Of a stretch of DNA of 64,000 nt, positions 46,998-56,323 are shown in pieces. Source of the stretch: an uncultured Alphaproteobacteria bacterium. Its GTDB lineage: Bacteria > Pseudomonadota > Alphaproteobacteria > RF32 > CAG-239. The stretch is from NCBI GenBank assembly GCA_944391445.1, contig CALXTL010000007.1:1-64000 (forward strand). Reading direction: 5' to 3'. The first letter of the stretch is position 1; the number at the start of each line of letters is the position of its first letter. A program made the position numbers and the translations under genes. The notes under the pieces are model-generated. The model was not told where the DNA came from, made no database searches, and saw nothing but the letters and a program-made list of their open reading frames with translations.

Positions 46998-47316
46998 TTC
47001 CCGGGAATATGCCGTCGCCTGCGAAGATGGTCAGGAGGGGCGTATTTATCAACTGGCCGGTCTGCTGGATGAAAAAGCTCAGGCTCTGACCGGGGGCAGT
47101 CTGCAAGTGAATGAAAATATGCTGCTGGCTATGGTCGGTTTGGTACTGGCCGATGAACTTACCGAGCTGAAAAAAAATAATAACGCGCATAAAAATACCG
47201 GTGGACAAAACATTGACAGCCAGCGACTCCTCGAACTGGATACGGCGGTTTCCGAAAAGATAAAATCTTTGGACGAAAAGCTGAATTTGCTTGCAAATGA
47301 ATTAAATTTGTTGTAA
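46972..47316 (+). CDS. zapA: Cell division protein ZapA
   Basis: ZapA bundles FtsZ filaments at the division site. The N-terminal domain VTITINSREYAVACEDGQE and YQLAGLLDEKAQAL is typical, followed by a C-terminal coiled coil (residues about 70-114). The 114 residues are normal. The position directly upstream of the 6S RNA candidate and a YmdB-type gene is the classic alphaproteobacterial order. Confidence 0.9.
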   Translation: MAQVTITINSREYAVACEDGQEGRIYQLAGLLDEKAQALTGGSLQVNENMLLAMVGLVLADELTELKKNNNAHKNTGGQNIDSQRLLELDTAVSEKIKSLDEKLNLLANELNLL

Positions 47317-47508
47317 CCTTGTGGCATAAAGAGGAGGGAAACTGCGTAGCGCGTATTTCCGCAGATCTTCCGAGCCAACATTATGTTTATAGGGAATTGT
47401 CACTGAATAAATCGTGGTTTATTTATACGATGCCCACCTTATTGAGAAGCGGTTCGATTAAGAATGTATATATACGGCTAAATGGTTTCACTCGCCTGCT
47501 TTAGGGTT
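47317..47508 (+). ncRNA. ssrS: 6S RNA candidate
   Basis: The gap downstream of zapA carries 6S RNA in alphaproteobacteria and many other proteobacteria. Here about 190 bases between zapA and the next terminator have no convincing gene. The RNA is GC-rich near the ends and AT-rich in the centre. Possible closing pairs include TAAAG near 47326 with CTTTA near 47499. I could not draw a full 6S fold with its central bubble by eye, so the call rests mainly on position. Ends are approximate. Confidence 0.6.
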
Positions 47509-47536
47509 AAACCCCGTTGACTCCAACGGGGTTTTC
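47509..47536 (+). terminator. Terminator after the 6S RNA candidate
   Basis: AAACCCCGTTG pairs perfectly with CAACGGGGTTT around an ACTC loop; only a short T-run follows. Confidence 0.7.
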
Positions 47537-47573
47537 CCATATTTAAACAACTTATATATCAAGGAAAAATAAA

Positions 47574-48365
47574 GTGAAAATAGTCTATTGCGGTGATGTG
47601 GTCGCCAGAGCGGGACGAGAAGCCGTTTTAACGCATATTGCCGCGTTGAAAGAAAAATATGATTATGATGCGTTGATCATTAATGTTGATAATGCTGCGC
47701 ACGGCTTCGGCTGTACTCCGGGAATCTGTCGCGACTTTTTGGAAAAAGGCGCAACCGCCATCGTCACCGGAGATCATGTCTGGAATCAACGCGAGATTGT
47801 GCCTTTTCTTGACGAATGCAAACGAATCGCCCGACCGCTTAATCATCCTGAAAATCTGCCGGGGCGCGGCGCCTGTGAAATCGAATTGGCCAGCGGCAAA
47901 AAACTTTTGGTTGTTGAAACCGTCGGCCGCTTGTTTATGGAAGCGGTTGATTGCCCGGTGCAGGCTATAGACAAACTGCTTGGCCTGTATGCTCTCGGCC
48001 GTAATGTCGATGCCATTTTTGTAGATTTTCATGCTGAGGCCACCGCTGAAAAAATTGCTTTTGCCCGCTATCTGGACGGACGAGTTTCCGCAGTAATCGG
48101 CTCCCATACGCATGTGCCAACCGATGATTGCATGATCCTGCCCGGCGGCACTGCTTATCAGACGGATGCCGGTATGTGTGGTGACTATGGCGGGGTTATC
48201 GGCTTTGACAAAGAAACACCAATAGAGCGCCTGTGCCGAAAGTTCAGCGGCGGGAAACTCCTCCCCTGCAATGGACAGGGTACTTTGCGCGGTACTTTTA
48301 TCGAAACCGATGACAAAACGGGTCTGGCTCTTAAGATTGAATCAATCCGACTTCCTGAAACCTGA
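47574..48365 (+). CDS. ymdB: YmdB-type metallophosphoesterase (TIGR00282)
   Basis: This family hydrolyses 2',3'-cyclic nucleotides. Landmarks are KIVYCGDVVARAGREAV, NVDNAAHGFGCTP, VTGDHVWNQREI, SAVIGSHTHVPT and TDAGMCGDYGGVIG. Two motif changes stand out: family members usually read NGENAA and TGNHVWD, while this one has NVDNAA and TGDHVWN, so the metal-site Asn of GNH is Asp67. Metal binding may still work. The start is a GTG at 47574 with AAGGAAAAA upstream. It normally follows fthC after 6S RNA; fthC is missing here. Confidence 0.88.
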   Translation: MKIVYCGDVVARAGREAVLTHIAALKEKYDYDALIINVDNAAHGFGCTPGICRDFLEKGATAIVTGDHVWNQREIVPFLDECKRIARPLNHPENLPGRGACEIELASGKKLLVVETVGRLFMEAVDCPVQAIDKLLGLYALGRNVDAIFVDFHAEATAEKIAFARYLDGRVSAVIGSHTHVPTDDCMILPGGTAYQTDAGMCGDYGGVIGFDKETPIERLCRKFSGGKLLPCNGQGTLRGTFIETDDKTGLALKIESIRLPET

Positions 48366-48385
48366 TTTTGCAAATTTTCAGAGAG

Positions 48386-48421
48386 CAAAAAATCCCGTCT
48401 GCTCAAGCAGGCGGGATTTTT
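48386..48421. terminator. Bidirectional terminator between ymdB and the OB-fold gene
   Basis: AAAATCCCGTCTGC pairs with GCAGGCGGGATTTT (one G-U) around a TCAA loop, with A- and T-runs on each side. Confidence 0.8.
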
Positions 48422-48428
48422 ACAAGAT

Positions 48429-49559
48429 TTAAAAAACCTTGAGTATTTTTACCTCAAAGGTATAGTTATGGGTGAGACCTTCACGCCGGATATAGGATAT
48501 TTCGGCGCAGACAAAATCCCCTTCCTTAAAGGTTTTGGCCAGGTTGCGCAAAACAATAACCTGTGCCTGTTCCATGATGTTTTTGGGATCCTGATTGGTC
48601 GGTGCAAAGTAAGGTATGCCTTTTTTAATTGGCACCTTGTAATTGTACCCGAGCCAATATCCGCCGGCGCGATAGCATGAACCTTGGGCGAGTGCCGTAT
48701 TGAAAACAGCATCATTGCGGAATTTGTTTTTGCCGCTCTTTTTGCCCAGATCTTCCGTCTGGATATCAGGAGCTTTTTCTTCGGCAAGAGAGCTTTTTTC
48801 ATCACCGCGAATCAGCTCTGCCGAAGGGCGGTTTCCTTGCGAGATGAAGACAACACGCACCAGAGCCCGCGCCCATCCTTTGGGGAAGCTGACATTCAGA
48901 TCGCCCACCTGACCATCCGGAAACTGCACTTCTTTTCCGCTTCTGCCATAGGGCGTTACCGAATAAATTCTGCCAAGCTCGACCTTGCCGTATTTTTTGC
49001 GTGATCCCTTGGCAAAAACTTCTGCTACTTTTTCCTTGCTCCAAGGCGATAAAATGTCCGCTTCTGCCGGCTGAACTTTCTCTTTGGCGGCAGGTTCCGT
49101 TACTTTTGCTAAAGTTGTCGGAGCCAGTTTGTCAACGAGATAGTATTGCTCTTTTTTCGTCAAACCGGAGGCAACAACTTTGTCCCCGTCTTTGAGCTTT
49201 TGCAATCCCGGTGTCATTTCTAAACGGTAAATACCATATGTTTCGGGAAGCGCATCAAACGCAATGACAATCTCCCGCGGACCGACAAAACACACCGTTG
49301 CATTCTGCGGTACTTTATCAAACAAAAATCCCGGCATAAATTCAAAAATCGGCATTTTGTCTTTTTTGGCACAAACCCTAAGCTGAACCAGGCTGCCTTC
49401 TTCCAAAGTATTCGGAATTTCGCCGGTAATATCTCCAAAGCAGCCGCCGGTTGTTTTGACTTTGGCGCCGCCTTCATACAAGGTTACAATGCTGCCGCTG
49501 ACAACATCGCCGATCTTAAACAGATCAAACATCTTCTGAATGTTTTCAAGATTTTTCAT
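48429..49559 (-). CDS. Hypothetical protein with S1/OB-like N-terminus
   Basis: This 376-residue cytoplasmic protein is not assigned to a family. The N-terminal FKIGDVVSGSIVTLYEGGAKVKTTGG (cited in part, about residues 13-38) looks like an S1/OB-fold strand pattern, suggesting RNA binding. A similar pattern appears near VELGRIYSVTPYGRSGKEV in the middle and again near the end (FKEGDFVCAEISYIRREG), so there may be three such units with a charged linker at about 265-290. The ATG at 49559 is chosen over an upstream TTG; the ribosome site is weak in both. It is flanked by a terminator and the J-domain gene. Confidence 0.65.
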   Translation of the reverse strand: MKNLENIQKMFDLFKIGDVVSGSIVTLYEGGAKVKTTGGCFGDITGEIPNTLEEGSLVQLRVCAKKDKMPIFEFMPGFLFDKVPQNATVCFVGPREIVIAFDALPETYGIYRLEMTPGLQKLKDGDKVVASGLTKKEQYYLVDKLAPTTLAKVTEPAAKEKVQPAEADILSPWSKEKVAEVFAKGSRKKYGKVELGRIYSVTPYGRSGKEVQFPDGQVGDLNVSFPKGWARALVRVVFISQGNRPSAELIRGDEKSSLAEEKAPDIQTEDLGKKSGKNKFRNDAVFNTALAQGSCYRAGGYWLGYNYKVPIKKGIPYFAPTNQDPKNIMEQAQVIVLRNLAKTFKEGDFVCAEISYIRREGLTHNYTFEVKILKVF

Positions 49560-49684
49560 TTTTATAATTTTTAAGTTCAACAATAATATAATATACTTAA
49601 GATACTGCGTGGAAGGTTTATATCATACTCCGGCGCACAAATCAAGAATATTTTAGACAAAAATTTCCGATAATCTTTCAGACA

Positions 49685-50824
49685 TTATTCTTCATAAACG
49701 GCGCTGCCAAACGGTACTTCCTTGCCAATGCCTTTGGCCAGCACATTCATCCGCACGAAGCCCATTTCGCCGTTATCAATCAGAATCCTTGCCCAGACAT
49801 TATCCGGACTATAACCGGTCAGGCGCACGGTGGTGCGAGCCGGCAGATTTTTGAGCAAGTCAAACTCATCTGACGGACCATACATGACTGCCGCATCACG
49901 CTGCAAATGATACAGTCGGCTGAGGTCTGATTTATTAACCGGGATGTTATGGATTTTACCAACAACAACATCATCAACTGTCTGACGATTGTAACCGGTG
50001 TTGACTTCCTGATAATAGGCAATTTCCCGACCGCTGCCCCACCAGTTCGGCAATTTCTTTTTCAGGTACATTTCCGTGCCAAGTCCCAATACAGCCGCCA
50101 ACAGAACTGCAACGGGAAAAATAAGCTGCACCAATCGGAGGGGCCGCAAATTCCACGGTTTCAACCGGGAAATACGAATGTTGGCCGCAGAAATGAAGCG
50201 TTCCAGATACAATCTTTCGCTCTCGTCTGCAAATTCCAAAGCGGCAACGGCTGAAGCAACCGCCGCCGGCATATTGTCTTCTTTCTGATAGGCGATGATA
50301 TTGTGAATCAAAATACGAAAGCTTTCTGCGGCCGAAAAAGATTCTTTATAATTGCGGCGCAGCGCACGGATGTTTTCTATAAAAGCCCGCGGGTGCCACC
50401 AGCCGAGCAACCAATCGGCCAGAGCTGTTTTGGCCAAGACTTTAGGTGCGTTTGACTGACTCAAAATTCTAATTTCGCGGTTTTGCGTATATTTCCATAT
50501 GCGGCCGCGCACATGCCAAAGAATAAACGCACGAACATCGGCATCTCCGGGCGTATCTGTATAAGGCGCCATATTTTCATATTCAGGGTAAGACGCCGCG
50601 ACATAAACCATGGACAGCAGGTCGTACTGCAGACGGCTAACCTCATCTTTCAAAACATCATAGGCAACCGAAAGTTTTTGAAATCGTTCCAAGGCATTTT
50701 CATCTTTATTATGATCGGGATGCCAAAACTTCGCCGAATCGCGATAACTCTGTTTGATCTGCTCTTCTCCTGCTTGCGGTGACAGACCCAATAATTGATA
50801 ATATCCCAAAGCATCATACTTCAT
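49685..50824 (-). CDS. Membrane J-domain protein with C-terminal SH3-like domain
   Basis: This 379-residue protein has an N-terminal J domain (residues 6-70; YYQLLGLSPQAGEEQIKQSY, HPD at 35-37), which should stimulate an Hsp70. A helical region follows, then one membrane helix at about 231-252. The C-terminal part (about 308-365) resembles a bacterial SH3 domain (AVMYGPSDEFDLLKNLPART, VWARILIDNGEMGFVRM), which would lie on the other side of the membrane. It starts one base after the FliK-like stop codon, so it belongs to the flagellar transcript. AAGGAG is 12 bases upstream. The role is unknown. Confidence 0.8.
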   Translation of the reverse strand: MKYDALGYYQLLGLSPQAGEEQIKQSYRDSAKFWHPDHNKDENALERFQKLSVAYDVLKDEVSRLQYDLLSMVYVAASYPEYENMAPYTDTPGDADVRAFILWHVRGRIWKYTQNREIRILSQSNAPKVLAKTALADWLLGWWHPRAFIENIRALRRNYKESFSAAESFRILIHNIIAYQKEDNMPAAVASAVAALEFADESERLYLERFISAANIRISRLKPWNLRPLRLVQLIFPVAVLLAAVLGLGTEMYLKKKLPNWWGSGREIAYYQEVNTGYNRQTVDDVVVGKIHNIPVNKSDLSRLYHLQRDAAVMYGPSDEFDLLKNLPARTTVRLTGYSPDNVWARILIDNGEMGFVRMNVLAKGIGKEVPFGSAVYEE

Positions 50825-50825
50825 T

Positions 50826-52424
50826 TCAAACAAATACTCCTTGCGCCAAACCGGCTGCCGGTTCAACATCTGTTTTGACAAATGCCTGTTTCTGATTGAT
50901 GGCAATTGTTCCGATATAATCGATATTGTACAGCGCCGTTTTAAATAAATTGATAAGATGCGTGCAAAAATCCTCCGACTGGCGGCGTGAAGTGCGCACA
51001 ATCATATCCAAACGCCGCTCTTTGGCCAAAGAAAATCCATCAAGTTGAAAGGCGCCAAGTTTTGAAAACTCGGTTTCAATCATAAAACGGACGCCGCCGT
51101 CTTTGCGAAGCGGTGTTTTATGCTCCGGTTCTGGATCTTTTTTGACAGCCAGCTTCAGCGGGATTAATTGTGTCCCGTCAAACAACGGAATTTCCATCAT
51201 ACGCCAAGCCGGCGTTTCCCGCAGGGAAGTTATTGTCAGCTCCTGTAAATTTTGCAAAGCCGCCTGTCCCTTGACCCCGGAAGCATGCAATTGTTCCACA
51301 ACCTCCGTTCCCAACCAGACTTTGGCATCGCGCGCTGACGCTCCTTTATAAAAAGCATGCAGATTGGACAATAAGCCCTGATTAAACGACGGCAATTTTT
51401 GCATTACCGGCAAAGCCAGCTGCGGCTCCGCGCGCAAGGGTTCAAAAATTTTCAGAAGCGCGGAAACTTTTTCATTGCCGCCACGCAACAATACCGACAA
51501 GTGATGCTGATCCGTCCTTGGAAAAATATCTGCCAGCTCAGGTTGTGAAAAAATCTTGTCCAATACCTGCAACAGCGGCGGCAAAGTTTGCGTCGCACCG
51601 CTTTTGACTTCGGCAACGACAACTTCCAGCCTGGCTTCCGGCAGCAGTTTCAATGGCGTTTCAACTTTAAGCGGGCCAAGCGGAGAATCTAAAATCTGCG
51701 CCGACTGCGGCGCAGCAGCATCGGCGGGAACCGCAATAAACCTGCTATTGACCAGATTTTGCAGTTCCGTTGTTACTTTGAGTTGTGCCGCGGCAAGCTT
51801 TGGTTCGCTGCCGGTTGGCAAAACCTCTGCCAATTTCGTCAGCGCCGTTTTCAGCGGCTGCAGCAGCGTCGGCGCATTTTCAATGCCGGAGGCCAGCGCA
51901 TTGATCTTGAGCGAGATTGCCGATTCCGGCAAAAGATTTTGCACCCGGGTCTGCATCTGCTGCGAGAAACCAAGTTCCTGCATAAGCCGCGTTGTTACTT
52001 GCCGACCGGACAGAGGCTCAAGAAGCGTCCGCGGCAAATTCTTATTAATTTCTTTGACAATCGGCATTTCCGACATTGATCCGGCTGACGGTTTTGCTTC
52101 ACCTTTGGGCTCCGAAAGAAATAACTGCAGCGATGTTGCTGAAACGACTTTGGCAGGCAGCGGCCGGTCTGAAACCTGATGCATCTGTGGCGGCAGCGGC
52201 GTTTGAACCTCTACCGGAAGTCTCTGCCCCTCATGCACGAGATTGAGCAGGGAAACGCTTTTATTATTGCCAGAAGCAGCAACGGCATCCAGCAATGTCT
52301 CCAACATGACAATATCGCCAACTTTTATTCCCGCCGGCAGGCACGATACCTCAAGCACAACCGTTTTATCGGCGGCACCGGTAGCGGGCAGTATTTGCGG
52401 AAGCGGATTAATGACATTATTCAT
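50826..52424 (-). CDS. FliK-like flagellar hook-length control protein
   Basis: This 532-residue protein has a Pro/Leu/Gln-rich body and a C-terminal domain of about 85 residues (VRFMIETEFSKLGAFQLDGF, then RRLDMIVRTSRRQSEDF) with the strand order of the FliK/Flg_hook C-terminal domain. FliK measures hook length and switches export specificity. The body is long and low in charge, like FliK rulers. I chose the ATG at 52424, which overlaps the flhG end by 8 bases. Alternative: another secreted flagellar protein. The symbol is left blank because only the C-terminus is suggestive. Confidence 0.65.
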   Translation of the reverse strand: MNNVINPLPQILPATGAADKTVVLEVSCLPAGIKVGDIVMLETLLDAVAASGNNKSVSLLNLVHEGQRLPVEVQTPLPPQMHQVSDRPLPAKVVSATSLQLFLSEPKGEAKPSAGSMSEMPIVKEINKNLPRTLLEPLSGRQVTTRLMQELGFSQQMQTRVQNLLPESAISLKINALASGIENAPTLLQPLKTALTKLAEVLPTGSEPKLAAAQLKVTTELQNLVNSRFIAVPADAAAPQSAQILDSPLGPLKVETPLKLLPEARLEVVVAEVKSGATQTLPPLLQVLDKIFSQPELADIFPRTDQHHLSVLLRGGNEKVSALLKIFEPLRAEPQLALPVMQKLPSFNQGLLSNLHAFYKGASARDAKVWLGTEVVEQLHASGVKGQAALQNLQELTITSLRETPAWRMMEIPLFDGTQLIPLKLAVKKDPEPEHKTPLRKDGGVRFMIETEFSKLGAFQLDGFSLAKERRLDMIVRTSRRQSEDFCTHLINLFKTALYNIDYIGTIAINQKQAFVKTDVEPAAGLAQGVFV

Positions 52425-53223
52425 CAGCCAGCAGCCTTTTGGCAATGGCTACCACGTCTTCGGCAGCCTCCGAATTTGGATAACGCGTCAGTATCGTTGT
52501 CTGATTGCGTATAGAATCACGCACTCTTGTGTCTCTACGAATAATACCTAACAGCGGCGGATTGATTTTCAAGAAGTTGGTGCAGGCTCTGAGCAAAATA
52601 TCGTATGTTCGCTGCCCTTCCCGGAGAGAATTTGCCTGATTGACTACAATGCCGATGTCACTTTGCGGATATTGCATGGTCATAATTTTAATAAAGGCAT
52701 AAGCATCGGTCAGAGAAGTCGGCTCATCGGTGCAAACAACAATAATCCTTTCCGCCATGCCGGATAAAATACGCACCGGCTTTTCTACACCAGCACCCAT
52801 ATCAAGAATGATTTTGTCATAATTACAGGCAATCGTACTCAGATCTTCACCCAGAATTTGCAAACGCCCAACCGGCATTGAAGCCAGTCCCGCCGACCCC
52901 GAACGACCGGCAATCACATCAAAATGTCCTTTGTCATAACCATAAATTATCTGATTAAGGCTTTTGGCGCCGGACACAACACTGCCAAGATCATCTTTGA
53001 CCATCAGCCCCAGCTGAATGTCTATATTGGCCAGGCCAAGATCTCCGTCAAACAGGAGTGTCTTTCGGCGCATCAGGCTCAAAGCATGGGCCAGCGTGAT
53101 TGAAAACCAGGTTTTGCCGACACCGCCTTTGCCGGAAGCAACCGCGATCATGTTTTTACCTTTGCGCGGCGTTCGTGAACCGACGCTTTTCGGGGCTGTT
53201 TTCAATTCTTCACCGTGATCCAT
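52417..53223 (-). CDS. flhG: FlhG (MinD/ParA-type ATPase)
   Basis: This ATPase controls flagellar number and site together with FlhF. The deviant Walker A is ASGKGGVGKTWFS (31-38 in the chosen frame). LLFDGDLGLANIDIQLGL and IILDMGAGV are typical of the FlhG/MinD family. The ATG at 53223 has AGAGGAAAA upstream and gives 268 residues. It lies 16 bases after flhF and overlaps the next gene. Confidence 0.9.
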   Translation of the reverse strand: MDHGEELKTAPKSVGSRTPRKGKNMIAVASGKGGVGKTWFSITLAHALSLMRRKTLLFDGDLGLANIDIQLGLMVKDDLGSVVSGAKSLNQIIYGYDKGHFDVIAGRSGSAGLASMPVGRLQILGEDLSTIACNYDKIILDMGAGVEKPVRILSGMAERIIVVCTDEPTSLTDAYAFIKIMTMQYPQSDIGIVVNQANSLREGQRTYDILLRACTNFLKINPPLLGIIRRDTRVRDSIRNQTTILTRYPNSEAAEDVVAIAKRLLADE

Positions 53224-53239
53224 TTTTCCTCTCTTTTCT

Positions 53240-54199
53240 TCAGGAACGAGATAAAACAAGTTTGGCCAAAGCGGCAGCATCCATTTCTGCCAGGCCTTTG
53301 GCTATTGATGCACTGACACCGGCCGCAGACAAGCTCATCCCGCAACAGTCGGCAATACTCAATATGCTGCCGATACGCCGGGTCAGATCCAGGCGGGTGG
53401 GCAACAGGCAGGTTGTGCCAAGGCGGCCAAAAACTTCCGCGGCCTCAACGGCTTCATCGACATTGCGACCGGCGTCGAAGGTCAAAATCTTTTCACATTT
53501 CAGGCTGTCCGAAAAAGGAATGACTTTTTCCAACTCAGACTCAATAAAAGGGTTTATTCCCGGTGTATCTACCAGGATACAGCCATAATCTCCAGTATGA
53601 TTTTTGATATAGCGAAACAGTTCGCGCGGTTCTTTGCAAAATACAAAATCAACCTCCAAAATGCCGGCAAAAGCCTCCAACTGTTTGTTGGCGCCGGCAC
53701 GCACGTTGTCGGTGCTGACAATGGCTGTTCGGATTTTTTTGAACTTAGCCTGCGTGGCCATCTTGGCTATGGCGGTCGATTTTCCGGAACCGGGCGTTCC
53801 CATAAACATTTTGATGTTTTCTCCGGCTGTAAACACCGGTTTGAAACGAAACGTCCGGCGCAATGCTTCTTTCAGCACAAACATATCGTCCGCCCGGCCA
53901 TATTGCCGGTTGACTTCGCGACAGGCCGAAAGAATGTGATAGCGGACCATATCCAAAACATTATGATATTCCAACGCTTCACGCAGCGATGTTTCATCAA
54001 AAAACGCTTTGGTGTCAATTTCGCGGATAGTTTCATCTTCGGCAAAATCAAAATCTTCTTTTTCATCCACTGCTACCGTCAGATACAGGTAACCGTCCCG
54101 GGACTCGTTGGCAAGGATCACCGCATCCTCACCCAGTTCGGCCTTGATCTGCGCCAAAGCTTCCGGCATGGTTCGAGCAACGACGTTTTTGATTTTCAT
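53240..54199 (-). CDS. flhF: FlhF (SRP-type GTPase)
   Basis: This GTPase sets where and how flagella are built. The N-terminal domain begins MKIKNVVARTMPEALAQIKA. The GTPase domain has P-loop GTPGSGKS (134-141), the STDNVRAGANKQLEAFA block, and DTPGINPF where SRP GTPases have DTAGR. The 319 residues are short because the N-terminal basic region is compact. The start lies 3 bases after flhA, so the two are coupled. Confidence 0.92.
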   Translation of the reverse strand: MKIKNVVARTMPEALAQIKAELGEDAVILANESRDGYLYLTVAVDEKEDFDFAEDETIREIDTKAFFDETSLREALEYHNVLDMVRYHILSACREVNRQYGRADDMFVLKEALRRTFRFKPVFTAGENIKMFMGTPGSGKSTAIAKMATQAKFKKIRTAIVSTDNVRAGANKQLEAFAGILEVDFVFCKEPRELFRYIKNHTGDYGCILVDTPGINPFIESELEKVIPFSDSLKCEKILTFDAGRNVDEAVEAAEVFGRLGTTCLLPTRLDLTRRIGSILSIADCCGMSLSAAGVSASIAKGLAEMDAAALAKLVLSRS

Positions 54200-54202
54200 C
54201 GG

Positions 54203-56317
54203 TTAGATCTGTCCTATGGTTTTGATCTTGGCCTTAGGGTGAATTTCGTTTTGCGACATAACCACCGTCAACGGCCGGAAGCGCTCGATGATTGAGCGGA
54301 CAAACGGCCGGACCGACGGACTGGTCAGAATGACGCCGCTTTCCCCTTTGACGGCAAGCTCTTCGGTCACGGTGCGAACTTTGTTGATAAAACCCTGCAA
54401 AGTGCTTGGCGCCATGGCCAGCTGACGTTCATCACCCTCGCCGACAATCGCCTCAGCAAAAGCTTTTTCCCACTCGGCCGACAGCGTAATCAACGGGATA
54501 ACGCCAAATTCATTGGCATAAGCGTTGGACAACTGGCGGCTTAATCTGGCACGGACATGTTCGGTAATCATCATCAGACTGCGGGTCGTACCGACCGCCT
54601 CGGAAACACCTTCCAAAATAGTGGGCAAATCCCGGATGGAAACCCGCTCCTGCAACAGATTCTGCAAAACACGCTGCAACGCGCCAAGGCTGATTTTGCT
54701 GGGGATGAGTTCCTTGATAAGCTTCTGATGCTCTTTGTCGAGCTCATCAAGCAACTTCTGCGTCTCGGCATAGGAAAGCAATTCGGGCATGTTGTCTTTG
54801 ACTAACTCCGTAATGTGCGTGGTGACAACCGTGGCCGGGTCTACAACCGTATAACCGCGGAACATTGCTTCTTCACGATATGAAGGATCAACCCACATGG
54901 CTTTGAGGCCGAATGTCGGCTCAAAAGTCTGCTCACCGGGCAAGGTGATCGGCTCGCCGCGCGGATCCATCACCAGCAGCTGCGTCGGTCTCAGTTCGCC
55001 TTTGCCGGATTTGACCTCTTTAATATATATGTTATATTCGTTGGCTTCCAACTGCATATTATCCTGAATGCGGATAGAGGGCATGACAAAACCGAGCTCC
55101 GAAGCCAAAGCACGACGCAGTGCCTTGATTTGATCCGTCAGCTTGCGGTTGGTTTCCTCATTAATCAACGGTAACAAACCGTAGCCTATTTCCAAGCGGA
55201 TCAGATCAACACGCAACGCATTGGCAATCGGTTCATCGGCCGCTTTGCTGAGTTTACCCTGTTTTTGCTCCTGCTCGAGAATTGCCTGCGCCTGGGCCTG
55301 CATTTCTTTTTGTCGTTTATCCAGATAATACGCTGTGCTTCCTGTCAATGTGGCCAAAACTAAAAACGGAAAAAACGGCGTACCGGGAATGATGCCGAGC
55401 GCTACCGACAAAAAGGCGCTCATTCCCAACGCCTTAGGATAATTAGCCAGTTGATCAAACAAAACTTTGTCGGCCGAATCGGTCATGCCCGCTTTGGAAA
55501 CAAGGATACCGGCCGCCACCGACACAATCAACGCCGGAACTTGCGAGACCAAACCGTCACCCACAGTCAGGCGCGTGTAGGTTTCTCCGGCGGCGGCAAA
55601 GGTCATGTCATTTTGCACCATACCGATGATGATGCCGGCAATGATATTGATAAACGTAATCAGCAGCCCCGCAATGGCATCACCGCGCACAAATTTTGAG
55701 GCACCATCCATCGCTCCATAAAAGGCACTTTCTTTGCTCAGATCCTCACGTCGCTTTTTGGCTTCGTCTTCATTGATTAAGCCCGATGACAGGTCTGCAT
55801 CAATAGCCATCTGTTTGCCGGGCATGGCGTCCAATGCAAAACGGGCGGCAACTTCGGCAATACGCCCCGAACCTTTGGTAATAACCACAAAATTGACTAA
55901 AACCAAAATGGCAAAAACAATCACGCCGATAACAAAATTATTGCCCATGATGAAACCGCCGAAAGCCTCAATGACTTCGCCGGCGGCATCCGGCCCCATA
56001 TACCCGCGTGCCAAGATCAAACGAGTTGATGCCAAATTCAGCGACAAGCGATACATCGTGGTAATCAGCAAAACCAGCGGGAAAGCGCTGAACTCTATCG
56101 GCTTTTCGATAAAAATGGCCATCATCAGCACCACACAGGACATTGTAATTGAAAATGCCAACGCAATATCCAGCAGCCAAGCCGGCATCGGCATAATCAG
56201 GATGACCAGCATCAAAATAATGGCCAGCGCAAAAGCAATATCGCCGCGCTTGGCCGGGCCGATAAACATCGACCGGATTGTTTCGCCAAAAGATTTTTGA
56301 AGCTGAGGTGTGGCCAT
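54203..56317 (-). CDS. flhA: Flagellar export gate protein FlhA
   Basis: This is the main export-gate membrane protein of the flagellar type III system. The first half carries about eight membrane helices. The FHIPEP-family cytoplasmic loop (GSGRIAEVAARFALDAMPGK, then MAIDADLSSGLI) is present. The C-terminal cytoplasmic domain (from about 340) ends the protein and binds export substrates. The 704 residues are normal. It lies between flbD and flhF on the minus strand with very short gaps. Confidence 0.97.
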   Translation of the reverse strand: MATPQLQKSFGETIRSMFIGPAKRGDIAFALAIILMLVILIMPMPAWLLDIALAFSITMSCVVLMMAIFIEKPIEFSAFPLVLLITTMYRLSLNLASTRLILARGYMGPDAAGEVIEAFGGFIMGNNFVIGVIVFAILVLVNFVVITKGSGRIAEVAARFALDAMPGKQMAIDADLSSGLINEDEAKKRREDLSKESAFYGAMDGASKFVRGDAIAGLLITFINIIAGIIIGMVQNDMTFAAAGETYTRLTVGDGLVSQVPALIVSVAAGILVSKAGMTDSADKVLFDQLANYPKALGMSAFLSVALGIIPGTPFFPFLVLATLTGSTAYYLDKRQKEMQAQAQAILEQEQKQGKLSKAADEPIANALRVDLIRLEIGYGLLPLINEETNRKLTDQIKALRRALASELGFVMPSIRIQDNMQLEANEYNIYIKEVKSGKGELRPTQLLVMDPRGEPITLPGEQTFEPTFGLKAMWVDPSYREEAMFRGYTVVDPATVVTTHITELVKDNMPELLSYAETQKLLDELDKEHQKLIKELIPSKISLGALQRVLQNLLQERVSIRDLPTILEGVSEAVGTTRSLMMITEHVRARLSRQLSNAYANEFGVIPLITLSAEWEKAFAEAIVGEGDERQLAMAPSTLQGFINKVRTVTEELAVKGESGVILTSPSVRPFVRSIIERFRPLTVVMSQNEIHPKAKIKTIGQI

Positions 56318-56323
56318 TGGTTA

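Noticed and set aside
47319-47504. 61-codon open frame after zapA
   Set aside because: It lies in the 6S RNA position and has no ribosome site or known product.
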